A DNA stretch of 9,450 nucleotides from Acetobacteraceae bacterium (GCA_030044345.1 JASHVY010000467.1:1-9450); one strand, 5' to 3'. Positions 1-6,106 are shown, numbered from the stretch's first letter. Notes: generated by a model from the letters alone, not told the origin. Made by a program: numbers and translations.

Positions 1-246
1 CTTGTGGCCGTGACGTTGGACATCGGGTCGACTGCGGTCGGCCATCGACGTCTCGATCACTTGATCGTCTATAACGAGGCTTAGCTTGGTGGCACGGTCG
101 GGTGTCGTCGCGTCGTAAACCCAGCCAATAACCTCGGATTCTGTGAGTTTGTCGACGAAACCGATAAACGGTCCGGCTTGCTTTTTATCTTTGGCCTGTT
201 CGCGCTCCACCCCGGGTTGGTCGTGGGATCGCGTTTGCTCCGACAT
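1..246 (-). CDS. N-terminal part of a protein with a surface-glycan-type G-V-D/GW/D-P module (3' end outside window)
   Basis: Eighty-two codons run without a stop from an ATG at 246 off the left edge, so only the N-terminus is visible. A GGAG ribosome binding site (254-257) sits 7 nt before the ATG and supports this start. The first 25 or so residues are polar and charged, with no signal peptide or membrane segment. From about residue 28 a module begins with GFVDKL, followed by GWVYD, TTPDR, then the strand-like KLSLVIDDQVIE and ADRSRPDV. From memory this pattern (G-[FY]-V-D, GW-x-x-D, P, hydrophobic-x-D, A-D-x-x-R-x-D) recurs at the N-terminus of alphaproteobacterial glycosyltransferases and other cell-surface polysaccharide proteins; I know no firm function for it. 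The rest of the protein, and therefore its activity, is not visible. It lies 397 nt downstream of the RTX gene on the same strand, so it may be expressed separately. Confidence 0.7.
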   Translation of the reverse strand, partial: MSEQTRSHDQPGVEREQAKDKKQAGPFIGFVDKLTESEVIGWVYDATTPDRATKLSLVIDDQVIETSMADRSRPDVQRHGHK

Positions 247-643
247 TTGTTAACTCCAGGGCAGGGGGCGAAGTGTTACGGTGACGGAGCGCTCTGCCCG
301 ACTATATCCGGTGCTGAGCTGGCTACGCGTGTTTTTGATCTCGCAAGTGGTCAACGCGATTTCGGTAGGTTTCGCTGACGTCGCGCTGACCCGCTGACGC
401 GTACATCGCAAACTTGGATCAGCCAAATTGGCCGGGATATCTTGGTACATTTGGGCGGGATGGCGATGTGATCAGATCTGCCGTCGTTTTCGTTGATATG
501 AAGCTCGGTTTTGGTAAGGCCAGTCAGGGAATCGACCGTCGAAGTTCATCCGGTCCGGTCCGCTCGGTGGTGTGCTCACGGTTACGCGGCAGTTTTGCCC
601 GGACCCGCCACGGCGCACGATCGTACTCTGATTATCATTTTCC
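247..643. other. Intergenic region between the RTX gene and the glycan-module gene; no supported gene
   Basis: No convincing coding region was found on either strand: the open frames here have unnatural composition, and none has a ribosome binding site I trust. The stretch holds the GGAG site of the gene at 246, a minus-strand TATAGT that resembles a -10 box (301-306) but lacks a good -35 partner, and three direct copies of CGCTGAC at 373-398. Just below the RTX stop I saw no stem followed by a T-run, so no intrinsic terminator can be called. Confidence 0.6.
373..398. repeat. Three direct copies of CGCTGAC
   Basis: CGCTGAC occurs at 373-379, 384-390 and 392-398 (GTCAGCG on the minus strand), with start-to-start spacings of 11 and 8 nt. 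The array lies about 125 nt upstream of the start codon at 246. Clustered short direct repeats can be regulator binding sites, but the uneven spacing and the GC-rich background allow chance. What is seen is only the repetition. Confidence 0.35.
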
Positions 644-1933
644 TCACGTATGGATATTGAGGTTATTGGCATTGGAGACGCCGACGAAGGTGATTTTGGT
701 ACCGTCGGAGAGGTTGAGGGTGGTATTGCCGGAGGCGGAGGAGATGGAGCTTATGGGTGTGGCGCCGTAGTCCTGGAGGGTGACGGTATCGCCGTGGTGG
801 TAGTTGAGGACGGTGTAGGATTTGTCTGGGTTGGTCATGCCTTTGATGAACTCGAAGTTCATGGTGCCGGCGCCGCCGCTCATGAGATCGCCGCCGAGGC
901 CGGCGATCATGAGGTCGTGACCGGTCCCGCCATAGAGCGAGTCGAGGCCCTGGGAGTTTGCGCTGGTGAGCGTTTCGTTGCCCGCGCCGGCGATGAGATG
1001 GTCGCCGAGACTGCCGCCCGCGGCGAGCGTGTCGTTCGGGCCCCCGCCGAAGATCGTTGCCTGGCCGGCGCCGCCGGTGATCGAGTTGTGACCGGCGAGG
1101 CCGCCTTCGAAGAGGCCGCCGCCGACGCCACCATCGACGGTGACGCTGCCGAGGCCGCCGATCACGGTGGAGGGCGCGGACCCATTGATGAACTGTAGCT
1201 TGGCGAAACGGTCGGTCAGGAGAACGGAGTCGTTTCCGGTCACGGAAATAGTGTCGGAGCCGGAGGCGGCATTGACCGTGTCGTTGGTGCCGGAAAGGCT
1301 GACCGAGTCATTGCCGGAGCCGAGCTCGACACGGTTTGAGCCGCCCCCCGGGCTGACGGTGTCATTGCCGGAGAGGGCATTGATCGTGTCGTTGCCGTCA
1401 CCGCTGACGATCAGATAGTTCCCGCCGCCGAAGAGCGGGGTGCTGATTACGTTGTTGCCGGCACCGGCGACCACGGTGCCGGAGCCACCGCCGGTGTTGA
1501 AATCGATGCCGACGGTGGAGGTCATCAGAGTGACGTCGCCATGGCCGCCATTGCCCACGACATCGATGCGGTGGTCGGTGTCAATGATGGTGTAGGTGTA
1601 GCCGGACGGCACATGAACGGGTGAGGTGATGCCCTGACCCGTCTCGACGATCGCAAATGCGCCGACATAGCCGGGCGGCACGGGCGGGGCGGGCTGATGA
1701 TGTCCCTCGCCGGGGGGGAAGAAATTGAGGACCCATCGGTCCAGGTTCGATCCCACCGCTGAAGTCTGAGGATCGCCGGGCGGGTCCGAAGGGAAGAGGG
1801 TGAAAATCTCCTTGCCGGTTTCCGACGCGACGATGAGCGGCTGCAACAACTGCTGAACGAGCTGATACTCTGAGCTCGGGAAGGGAATATTGAGATTGAA
1901 GCTTGTTCCCGAGGGGATCGAAACATCGGGCAT
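644..1933 (-). CDS. RTX-like calcium-binding repeat protein, probable type I secretion substrate
   Basis: This 429-residue protein is the likely cargo of the exporter encoded upstream. A GTG at 1942 is also in frame, but the AGAGGAG ribosome binding site (1942-1948) overlaps it and stands 8 nt before the ATG at 1933, so the ATG is chosen. There is no N-terminal signal peptide, as expected for type I secretion. Residues 1-75 are ordinary globular sequence, followed by a short Pro-rich linker (about 73-88). From about residue 145 to 355 the chain is Gly/Asn/Asp/Ser-rich with RTX-like units such as GDGNDTI, SGNDTV, GSGNDSV, GAGNETL and GGTGHDLM; many depart from the strict GGxGxDxUx nonapeptide, so calcium binding may be weak or confined to a few turns. 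The C-terminal 50 residues (HGDTVTL, then LNLSDGTKITFVGV) resemble the tail that carries the secretion signal in many RTX proteins. Cys is absent, as is common in RTX proteins. No enzymatic domain is recognised; adhesin or surface-layer role is inference. Confidence 0.85.
   Translation of the reverse strand: MPDVSIPSGTSFNLNIPFPSSEYQLVQQLLQPLIVASETGKEIFTLFPSDPPGDPQTSAVGSNLDRWVLNFFPPGEGHHQPAPPVPPGYVGAFAIVETGQGITSPVHVPSGYTYTIIDTDHRIDVVGNGGHGDVTLMTSTVGIDFNTGGGSGTVVAGAGNNVISTPLFGGGNYLIVSGDGNDTINALSGNDTVSPGGGSNRVELGSGNDSVSLSGTNDTVNAASGSDTISVTGNDSVLLTDRFAKLQFINGSAPSTVIGGLGSVTVDGGVGGGLFEGGLAGHNSITGGAGQATIFGGGPNDTLAAGGSLGDHLIAGAGNETLTSANSQGLDSLYGGTGHDLMIAGLGGDLMSGGAGTMNFEFIKGMTNPDKSYTVLNYHHGDTVTLQDYGATPISSISSASGNTTLNLSDGTKITFVGVSNANNLNIHT
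878..1486 (-). repeat. Protein-level tract of degenerate RTX-like repeats
   Basis: Roughly residues 150-352 of the RTX protein are built from short Gly/Asn/Asp units, densest around GDGNDTI-NAL-SGNDTV and the next GSGNDSV/GTNDTV/GSDTI/GNDSV copies, and again at GGTGHDLMIAGLGGDLMSGG near the end. Such tracts usually form a parallel beta-roll that folds when calcium binds outside the cell. Several units lack one of the Asp or Gly positions, so the number of functional calcium sites cannot be read with certainty. Confidence 0.7.
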
Positions 1934-1941
1934 GAGCGTCA

Positions 1942-1948
1942 CTCCTCT
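1942..1948 (-). promoter_or_regulatory. Ribosome binding site that fixes the RTX start
   Basis: AGAGGAG on the minus strand lies 8 nt before ATG 1933. It covers the alternative GTG start at 1942, which therefore cannot be served by it and has no other good site upstream. Confidence 0.75.
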
Positions 1949-1995
1949 ATCCAGGCATTATTGGGGCATCATTGGCTCTTATCGTTTGAAGCGAG

Positions 1996-2014
1996 GCGCG
2001 CCGATGGGGCGCGC
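1996..2014 (-). other. GC-rich hairpin in the RTX leader
   Basis: GCGCGCC and GGCGCGC form a perfect 7-bp stem with a 5-nt loop, 63 nt upstream of the RTX start codon. No T-run follows on either strand, so it is not a typical intrinsic terminator. If transcription starts further upstream it would be a stable stem in the 5' leader. Function unknown. Confidence 0.4.
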
Positions 2015-2374
2015 AGGATTTCTGCCGTCGGCACCTATGATAAGAAGCGAATTCGTCCCGCAGGCGCTTCGCTTCCACCAGGAGCCGAATTGATCTCGCG
2101 GAAGCCGCGAAGCGTTTCCTTACCGATGGCGACCGTTGGCTGCGGCGGGAAACAGAGCATCATTTGTGTCATATCGTGGCCCGGCGACGGATCCGGCCGC
2201 GCTCCAAATGAAGCCGTCGGGCGTCCATCGAGGGAAGGGCGAGCTCGAATGCCCGCATGCCGCGCCAGGGAGACCGCCTGGGCTGATATTCCTCACCTGC
2301 CCCGTCGCCACAAAGATATGTCTTCAAGGAGGGCTCCCGGTTCGGACCGTAACATCAACCAGAACACATTCATA

Positions 2375-2403
2375 ACAATAGCGAACGGTAAACGTTCGAT
2401 CAA
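2375..2403 (-). promoter_or_regulatory. Candidate sigma70-type promoter with an inverted repeat in its spacer
   Basis: On the minus strand TTGATC (2398-2403; four matches to TTGACA) is followed after exactly 17 nt by TATTGT (2375-2380; four matches to TATAAT). The spacer is almost filled by the inverted repeat CGAACG-TTTAC-CGTTCG (2382-2398), a typical position for a repressor or MerR-type regulator site. The local sequence is AT-rich for this genome. It points toward the RTX gene, implying a leader of about 430 nt, which is long and weakens the call. Both boxes are imperfect. Confidence 0.3.
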
Positions 2404-2932
2404 CGAAATTCGCAGCAAAATCCAACAATCTCTTTATAGTAACGAATGATCGCGGAATGGAGCGCCTGGCTGCCGTCGATCGACCGGCCGGGCTGGCGCA
2501 AGCCAAAACGGCGATACGAAATACAAATGATGAGACATCGTGACGATTACGCGCCTATCTGTTGCAATTGATACTGTCCCTGGCTCTGACCTGCCTCAAA
2601 AATCCACACTGGTTTCGGGCTTTCAACGTCGGGCGCGCGAAGATCAACGGCTCTCGTGTCGGAAGTCGCATCCGGATCCCCGAGTCCACAAAAAGCCACG
2701 AGCCAGCCGTCTCAATTTTCTGTATGACCCCGCTTCCATCAAACCAACAGCCAACCACACCTACCCCAGATTCCCCCAAACTCACCAGGCTGGGCTGCAA
2801 AAAGACCGCGCGGGGGGCTTTCTGGATCGCTGGCTGGCTGGGCGCTGAGGCAACCGACGAAGAGCCCGTTCGAGTCTCGGTCGCCTCCATCAACGCGTCG
2901 GCCAAAGTTTGTTCGTTACGGCATTTTCCCAA

Positions 2933-3643
2933 TCATGCCCCGATTGGAATTCGGTTGGTTATGAGGCATCGCATATATCCGGAAATCGCTTCGATTCCTG
3001 GTTCCATCGCCCGCTGTATGTCGGGCCTAATCCGGAGCACTCTGAATTGGGGGCCATCGTCTATAATCTGAAACAAGGCGAGAATGGGCTGGTACCGTGA
3101 ACGCCGGTAATCATGAATAATGACTGTCGTTCCCGAATGAGAAAGGATTGCTGCGATCAGCGCGCACTCCATGCGTCGGCGTCCATCGATGTAGATCAGA
3201 TCGAACTGAGCCCCAAGGCTTAGGGGATAGGTGGCATAATTCAGTTCGGGATCACGCTGGCTCCGGCCCGGCCCTTGCAGATCGACCGCCTTCAACCGAA
3301 CGCAGCGGGGCAGCTCGCGATCGGCAAAGATGGCTTTTTGATAGGCGCTGTTTTCGTCCAAGGAAAGCAATAGTTCGGACGACCATCGCTCGGCGTAGTC
3401 CGCCAACAGTTGCGTCGTTATCCCGCTGCCCCATTCGAGAATGCGACGAACCGGGAGGGTCACATGGCTATCCAAGATGCGGGCGAGTTCCGAGAGATAA
3501 TCCGCCCCATAGGCATCCGGATCGATACGGCGGCTACTCAGATTGAAGCCATATTGCGAAGCGCTTCTCTGCTTCAGGTTCGAACGACGGTTTGCAGAGT
3601 GTGTGGGGGCAAGAAAGGATGGATTTTCCTGGGAGCTGGACAT
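2933..3643 (-). CDS. Class I SAM-dependent methyltransferase-like protein
   Basis: This is a 236-residue soluble protein. The frame extends up to a GTG at 3730, but that codon has no ribosome binding site, whereas ATG 3643 is preceded by AAGAGGA (3652-3658) at 8 nt; the shorter form is chosen. After a basic, poorly structured N-terminus (1-40) comes a Rossmann-type core: ILEWGSGITT (68-77) fits motif I, the SAM-binding glycine loop; LSLDEN (94-99) gives the acidic residue after strand beta-2; FDLIYIDGRRR (147-157) fits the strand-4 region; and TVIIHDY (173-179) fits a following strand with a possible catalytic or metal-binding His-Asp. The FDL-DGR-(6)-C-A-L and HDY pattern resembles small methyltransferases found beside glycosyltransferase and surface-polysaccharide genes. 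The substrate cannot be read from the sequence. It stands alone, 618 nt after the Sel1 gene and about 1 kb before the RTX gene, apparently with its own promoter. Confidence 0.7.
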   Translation of the reverse strand: MSSSQENPSFLAPTHSANRRSNLKQRSASQYGFNLSSRRIDPDAYGADYLSELARILDSHVTLPVRRILEWGSGITTQLLADYAERWSSELLLSLDENSAYQKAIFADRELPRCVRLKAVDLQGPGRSQRDPELNYATYPLSLGAQFDLIYIDGRRRMECALIAAILSHSGTTVIIHDYRRSRYQPILALFQIIDDGPQFRVLRIRPDIQRAMEPGIEAISGYMRCLITNRIPIGA

Positions 3644-3651
3644 GCCTATGG

Positions 3652-3658
3652 TCCTCTT
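3652..3658 (-). promoter_or_regulatory. Ribosome binding site that fixes the methyltransferase start
   Basis: AAGAGGA on the minus strand stands 8 nt before ATG 3643. The upstream in-frame GTG at 3730 has no comparable site. Confidence 0.65.
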
Positions 3659-3666
3659 GGTTCGGG

Positions 3667-3691
3667 GACGCAGTGTGTGTACCGTTGTTCC
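3667..3691 (-). promoter_or_regulatory. EcfG-like general stress promoter upstream of the methyltransferase
   Basis: On the minus strand GGAAC (3687-3691) is followed after 16 nt by CGTC (3667-3670). The alphaproteobacterial general stress sigma factor EcfG recognises GGAAC, 16-18 nt, then CGTT; here one base of the second box differs. A start about 7 nt further on would give a leader of about 17 nt holding the AAGAGGA site, which fits well. It also places transcription start downstream of the rejected GTG at 3730. A short motif with one mismatch remains open to chance. Confidence 0.35.
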
Positions 3692-3984
3692 GGACACGGC
3701 GAAAAGGTAGGACGAAAGAGGTTCATCCACTCAAAAGCACGGCAAAACACGTTTGGATATGAACGGCTTCGCATCATCCGGGCAATTGCAAAACTATCCC
3801 CGTGCCATGGCGCCGCGGCATGAGGCATCGGCATGATGATGTGGGCTATTGCCCTCCGCAGCCGGAAGCCCGGCAAGCTGAGAATTGTCGTCAGATCGCG
3901 AATTGGCCGGACCGAGCCTGTCAGGCGCGGCAATCGACGCGTGGGATATTGCATCGTCTCAGCAGGCCGCTGGAAAAGGGGGGA

Positions 3985-4041
3985 CAACAGGCACCATCTT
4001 ATTGCTGCCTGTTGGTTGACATGTTGCAGACAGGGGCAACC
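3985..4041 (-). other. Perfect 9-bp inverted repeat plus overlapping alternative stems
   Basis: CAACAGGCA (3985-3993) and TGCCTGTTG (4006-4014) form a perfect 9-bp stem with a 12-nt loop. Next to it GTTGC (4023-4027) pairs with GCAAC (4036-4040). Competing pairings also exist: CCTGT (4008-4012) with ACAGG (4030-4034), and GGTTG (4014-4018) with CAACC (4037-4041). On the minus strand the 9-bp stem is followed by TCCCCCCTTTTCC, a pyrimidine tract that is only weakly terminator-like. It could be a terminator-attenuator, an operator, or a structured leader RNA. Confidence 0.4.
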
Positions 4042-4261
4042 GGAGAGTTCCCTCGGCAAGAATTGAGAACGGCCGGGATTTGATCGCCCGAACAATTCTC
4101 CAAGTCTGACCTCGATGTCCGTGGCCCGGCCGGTGTTGATTCGCCCAGTGTTGATTCTTGGGGCCGACTTTGCGGAATAATCGCCAGTTCTTCTCCTCCG
4201 CGCCTTCGATGGCACGGTAGAGTTGAGCCGGGCCGGCGATGTACCGTCGGTATGGCTTGCG

Positions 4262-6106
4262 TCATTCGTCCGCCGTTCGGCTCACAGCCGGTGCCGGCTG
4301 CAGCACGGGCTGGCCGAGATAAGTGGCAGCCTCTTTCAGACCTTGGCTTTCAGCTCTCTCGAGCCATCGCCGCGCCTCCGCCGGATCTCGCACACCTGCT
4401 GTCCCGTTCAGGTAGTATCGGCCCAGCATCAATTGGGCATGGCCGTGCCCACGCTCTGCCGCCGCCAGGAACCAACGGGCCGCGCGCGGCCGGTCAGGAA
4501 CAATATCGTGCCCACCTCCATAAAGCGCGCCAACGGCGAACATCGCGCCCACATGTCCCCGCTGTGCCGCCTTCTGATAAAGACGCAACGCCTCGGCGTG
4601 ATTTCGTCTTCCGCCCTGGCCGCTGACAAACATCTCCGCCAAGGCGACCTCAGCCTCCGGCAGCCCGGCTTCTGCGGCGCGCGCGATCCAGGTCCGCCCG
4701 GCTTCCGGGTCAGGCGCGACGCCGCGTCCCTCGAGCAACATCCTGCCGTACCAATACTGAGCGTTGACCACGCCATCCGCAGCCTTGCGCATCCAAGCAA
4801 ACGCGGCCTGCTCATCGCGCACGACGCCGAGGCCCTCGGCAAGGCAGACACCAAAGTTGAATGCTGCCGCTGGATCTCCGGAAGCTGCGGCTTCCTCGAA
4901 CCACGTTCTTGCGCGCCCGAAGTCTGTGGCCTCGCTTCCTTCGCGCAGGAGAACATTGGCAAGGTCTGCCCTCGCGCGCTTGTCTCCCTCTTCAGCGGCC
5001 AGACGAAACCAACGCGCTGCCTCCGCCTGATCGCGCGCCACGCCGGCGCCGGTCAGATGCAATAGCCCGAGCGCGCGCGCCGCTGCTCCATGGCCACCGT
5101 CGGCGGCCCGCCGATACCAGAGGGCCGCTTCGGCATAGTTGGGCGGCAGTTCTTCTCCCCGAGCGTATAGATCGCCCACCAATGCTGCCGCTTCGGCATC
5201 GCCGGCGATCGCGGCGCGCCGCAGCCACGACTCACCCTCCAGGCCATCTCGGGGAACACCGCGCCCCTGCAACAGCATCAATCCAAGCCGCGCGGCCGCC
5301 GCCCGCATCCCCTTGTCTGCCGCCAGGCGGTAGAGCCGAATCGCTTCAGCAGGATCGGGCTCGATGCCGAGACCACGCTCGGCCATGAGACCCAGCATGA
5401 ACTCCGCCATCGGCAGTCCGGCCGCGGAGGCAGTACGGAATGCCGCTATGGCCTCCGCATACTCCTCCATGGCTGAAGCCCTGCGTGCCAGCGCGATCCC
5501 GACCCCAAGCGCGCCCTGCGGCGAGCCGGCCAAAGCCGCCTTCCGGTACCACGCCTCCCCCGCCTCGGGGTCCTGCATTGCCTCCGGCCCGGATGTCAAA
5601 AGATAGCCGAGCAGGGCTTGACCATCTGGAATGCCGGCGGAGGCCGCCCGCTTGGCCCAGATGAACGCTCTTTCGTAGTCGGGTTCAGCCTGTTGTTCCG
5701 CCGAGAACTGCGCCGCCGCGCCACCTCCGGCCGCGCTCTTCCCGGCATCGGGCTCGACGCCGTGCAGATATAGCCCGGCCAAGACGGATTGCGCCTCCGC
5801 GTAACCGTCCTCGGCCGCCCGCTCCAGCCAACGTGTCGCTTCCCGGCGGCTCGCCCGGACCCCTCTTCCCTCGAGATAGCAACGCCCAACCTGGTACTTC
5901 GCTTCCACAATGCCGGCTCGAGCGGCACGAGCGAAGAGTGGAAACGCAAGCTGATTTTTTCCGTCTTTTGCAAGACGCTGCGCACGCCGAAACGCTGCCC
6001 TGGGCGAGAACGAACGCACCACACGGTCGAACAGTTGCGCCAATTCAGCCACCCATGTTGGTTGGGGTTGCCCCGGGAGTGACGCGCCGCCGCTCACATT
6101 CGGCAC
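4262..6106 (-). CDS. Sel1-like (TPR-type) repeat protein, 614 residues
   Basis: The protein is almost entirely Sel1 repeats, about 36 residues each, of the form A-x3-LG-x2-Y-x2-G-x-GV-x2-D-x2-A-x2-W-x3-AA-x2-G. I count 14 units from residue 70 to 593, with a partial helix pair before and after. The third unit is interrupted by a low-complexity Ala/Gly/Glu insert (about 119-142). Residues 1-50 are non-repetitive, with an amphipathic stretch (FDRVVRSF) and no signal peptide, so it is probably cytoplasmic or bound to the inner face of the membrane. Sel1 arrays form alpha-solenoids that bind partner proteins; the partner is unknown here. The start is uncertain: GTG 6106 lies 24 nt after an in-frame stop (TGA), no in-frame ATG is near, and neither it nor GTG 6097 has a strong ribosome binding site. 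It follows the HlyD gene by 130 nt on the same strand, which suggests co-transcription with the secretion genes. Confidence 0.88.
   Translation of the reverse strand: MPNVSGGASLPGQPQPTWVAELAQLFDRVVRSFSPRAAFRRAQRLAKDGKNQLAFPLFARAARAGIVEAKYQVGRCYLEGRGVRASRREATRWLERAAEDGYAEAQSVLAGLYLHGVEPDAGKSAAGGGAAAQFSAEQQAEPDYERAFIWAKRAASAGIPDGQALLGYLLTSGPEAMQDPEAGEAWYRKAALAGSPQGALGVGIALARRASAMEEYAEAIAAFRTASAAGLPMAEFMLGLMAERGLGIEPDPAEAIRLYRLAADKGMRAAAARLGLMLLQGRGVPRDGLEGESWLRRAAIAGDAEAAALVGDLYARGEELPPNYAEAALWYRRAADGGHGAAARALGLLHLTGAGVARDQAEAARWFRLAAEEGDKRARADLANVLLREGSEATDFGRARTWFEEAAASGDPAAAFNFGVCLAEGLGVVRDEQAAFAWMRKAADGVVNAQYWYGRMLLEGRGVAPDPEAGRTWIARAAEAGLPEAEVALAEMFVSGQGGRRNHAEALRLYQKAAQRGHVGAMFAVGALYGGGHDIVPDRPRAARWFLAAAERGHGHAQLMLGRYYLNGTAGVRDPAEARRWLERAESQGLKEAATYLGQPVLQPAPAVSRTADE
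4328..5899 (-). repeat. Tandem Sel1 repeats (about 14 units)
   Basis: The unit boundary can be followed by recurring GRGV-x2-D/DP-x-EA/W-x3-AA-x2-G signatures, for example YLEGRGV, LLQGRGVPRD, LTGAGVARDQAEA, LAEGLGVVRD, LLEGRGVAPDPEAG and YLNGTAGVRDPAEA. Units are diverged rather than near-identical, so the array is old and not a recent DNA-level expansion. Confidence 0.85.

Larger units (their letters stand above)
1934..2932. other. About 1 kb spacer between the methyltransferase and RTX genes; no supported gene
   Basis: Open frames exist on both strands, but none is convincing. The best is a minus-strand frame from a TTG at 2932, directly after the methyltransferase stop, to 2555 (125 codons). 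It has no clear ribosome binding site and no family I recognise. A plus-strand frame at 2562-3071 runs into the methyltransferase gene on the other strand. The stretch at about 2340-2460 is markedly AT-richer than its surroundings and carries a candidate minus-strand promoter. Other landmarks are a GC-rich hairpin at 1996-2014, a small stem at 2096-2110 (TCGCGG/CCGCGA with a 3-nt loop) and a 10-bp palindrome GTCGATCGAC at 2475-2484. The region may hold a long RTX leader, a small RNA, or the remains of a decayed gene. Confidence 0.5.
3644..4261. other. 618-nt spacer between the Sel1 and methyltransferase genes; no supported gene
   Basis: Frames are open on both strands (for example minus 4215-3646 and plus 3802-4083), but they look compositionally random and overlap the regulatory signals of the methyltransferase. 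The spacer contains the candidate EcfG-like promoter, a structured inverted-repeat segment at 3985-4041, a 10-bp unit GTGTTGATTC repeated at 4133-4142 and 4148-4157 (period 15), and a near-palindrome TACCG-T-CGGTA at 4242-4252 just after the Sel1 stop. No clear intrinsic terminator with a T-run was found for the Sel1 gene. Confidence 0.55.

Noticed and set aside
301..306. TATAGT as the -10 box of a promoter for the glycan-module gene
   Set aside because: At 17 nt upstream there is only CGCGTA, far from a -35 consensus; mentioned in the spacer note only.
650..1198. Plus-strand frame of 182 codons opposite the RTX gene
   Set aside because: Its Gly/Val/Asp/Glu-rich composition is the mirror of the RTX repeat codons; the minus-strand reading has the ribosome binding site and a recognisable protein.
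1961..2449. Plus-strand frame of 162 codons upstream of the RTX gene
   Set aside because: Mixed low-quality composition, no ribosome binding site, and it crosses the AT-rich promoter-like island.
2555..2932. Minus-strand 125-codon frame starting with TTG right after the methyltransferase stop
   Set aside because: No clear ribosome binding site, only a TTG start, no family recognised; it is mentioned in the spacer description but not called as a gene.
2562..3071. Plus-strand frame of 169 codons
   Set aside because: Its last 140 nt overlap the methyltransferase gene on the opposite strand and its sequence looks random.
3646..4215. Minus-strand 189-codon frame between the Sel1 and methyltransferase genes
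   Set aside because: Arg/Pro-rich random-looking sequence that runs through the structured inverted repeat and the candidate promoter.
4228..4252. Near-palindromes just after the Sel1 stop as a possible terminator
   Set aside because: The two near-palindromes (GCCGG-C-CCGGC and TACCG-T-CGGTA) each have a single-base centre that cannot form a loop, and no T-run follows.
4223..5065. Plus-strand frame of 280 codons opposite the Sel1 gene
   Set aside because: The minus strand encodes clear Sel1 repeats throughout; the plus frame has no recognisable protein features.
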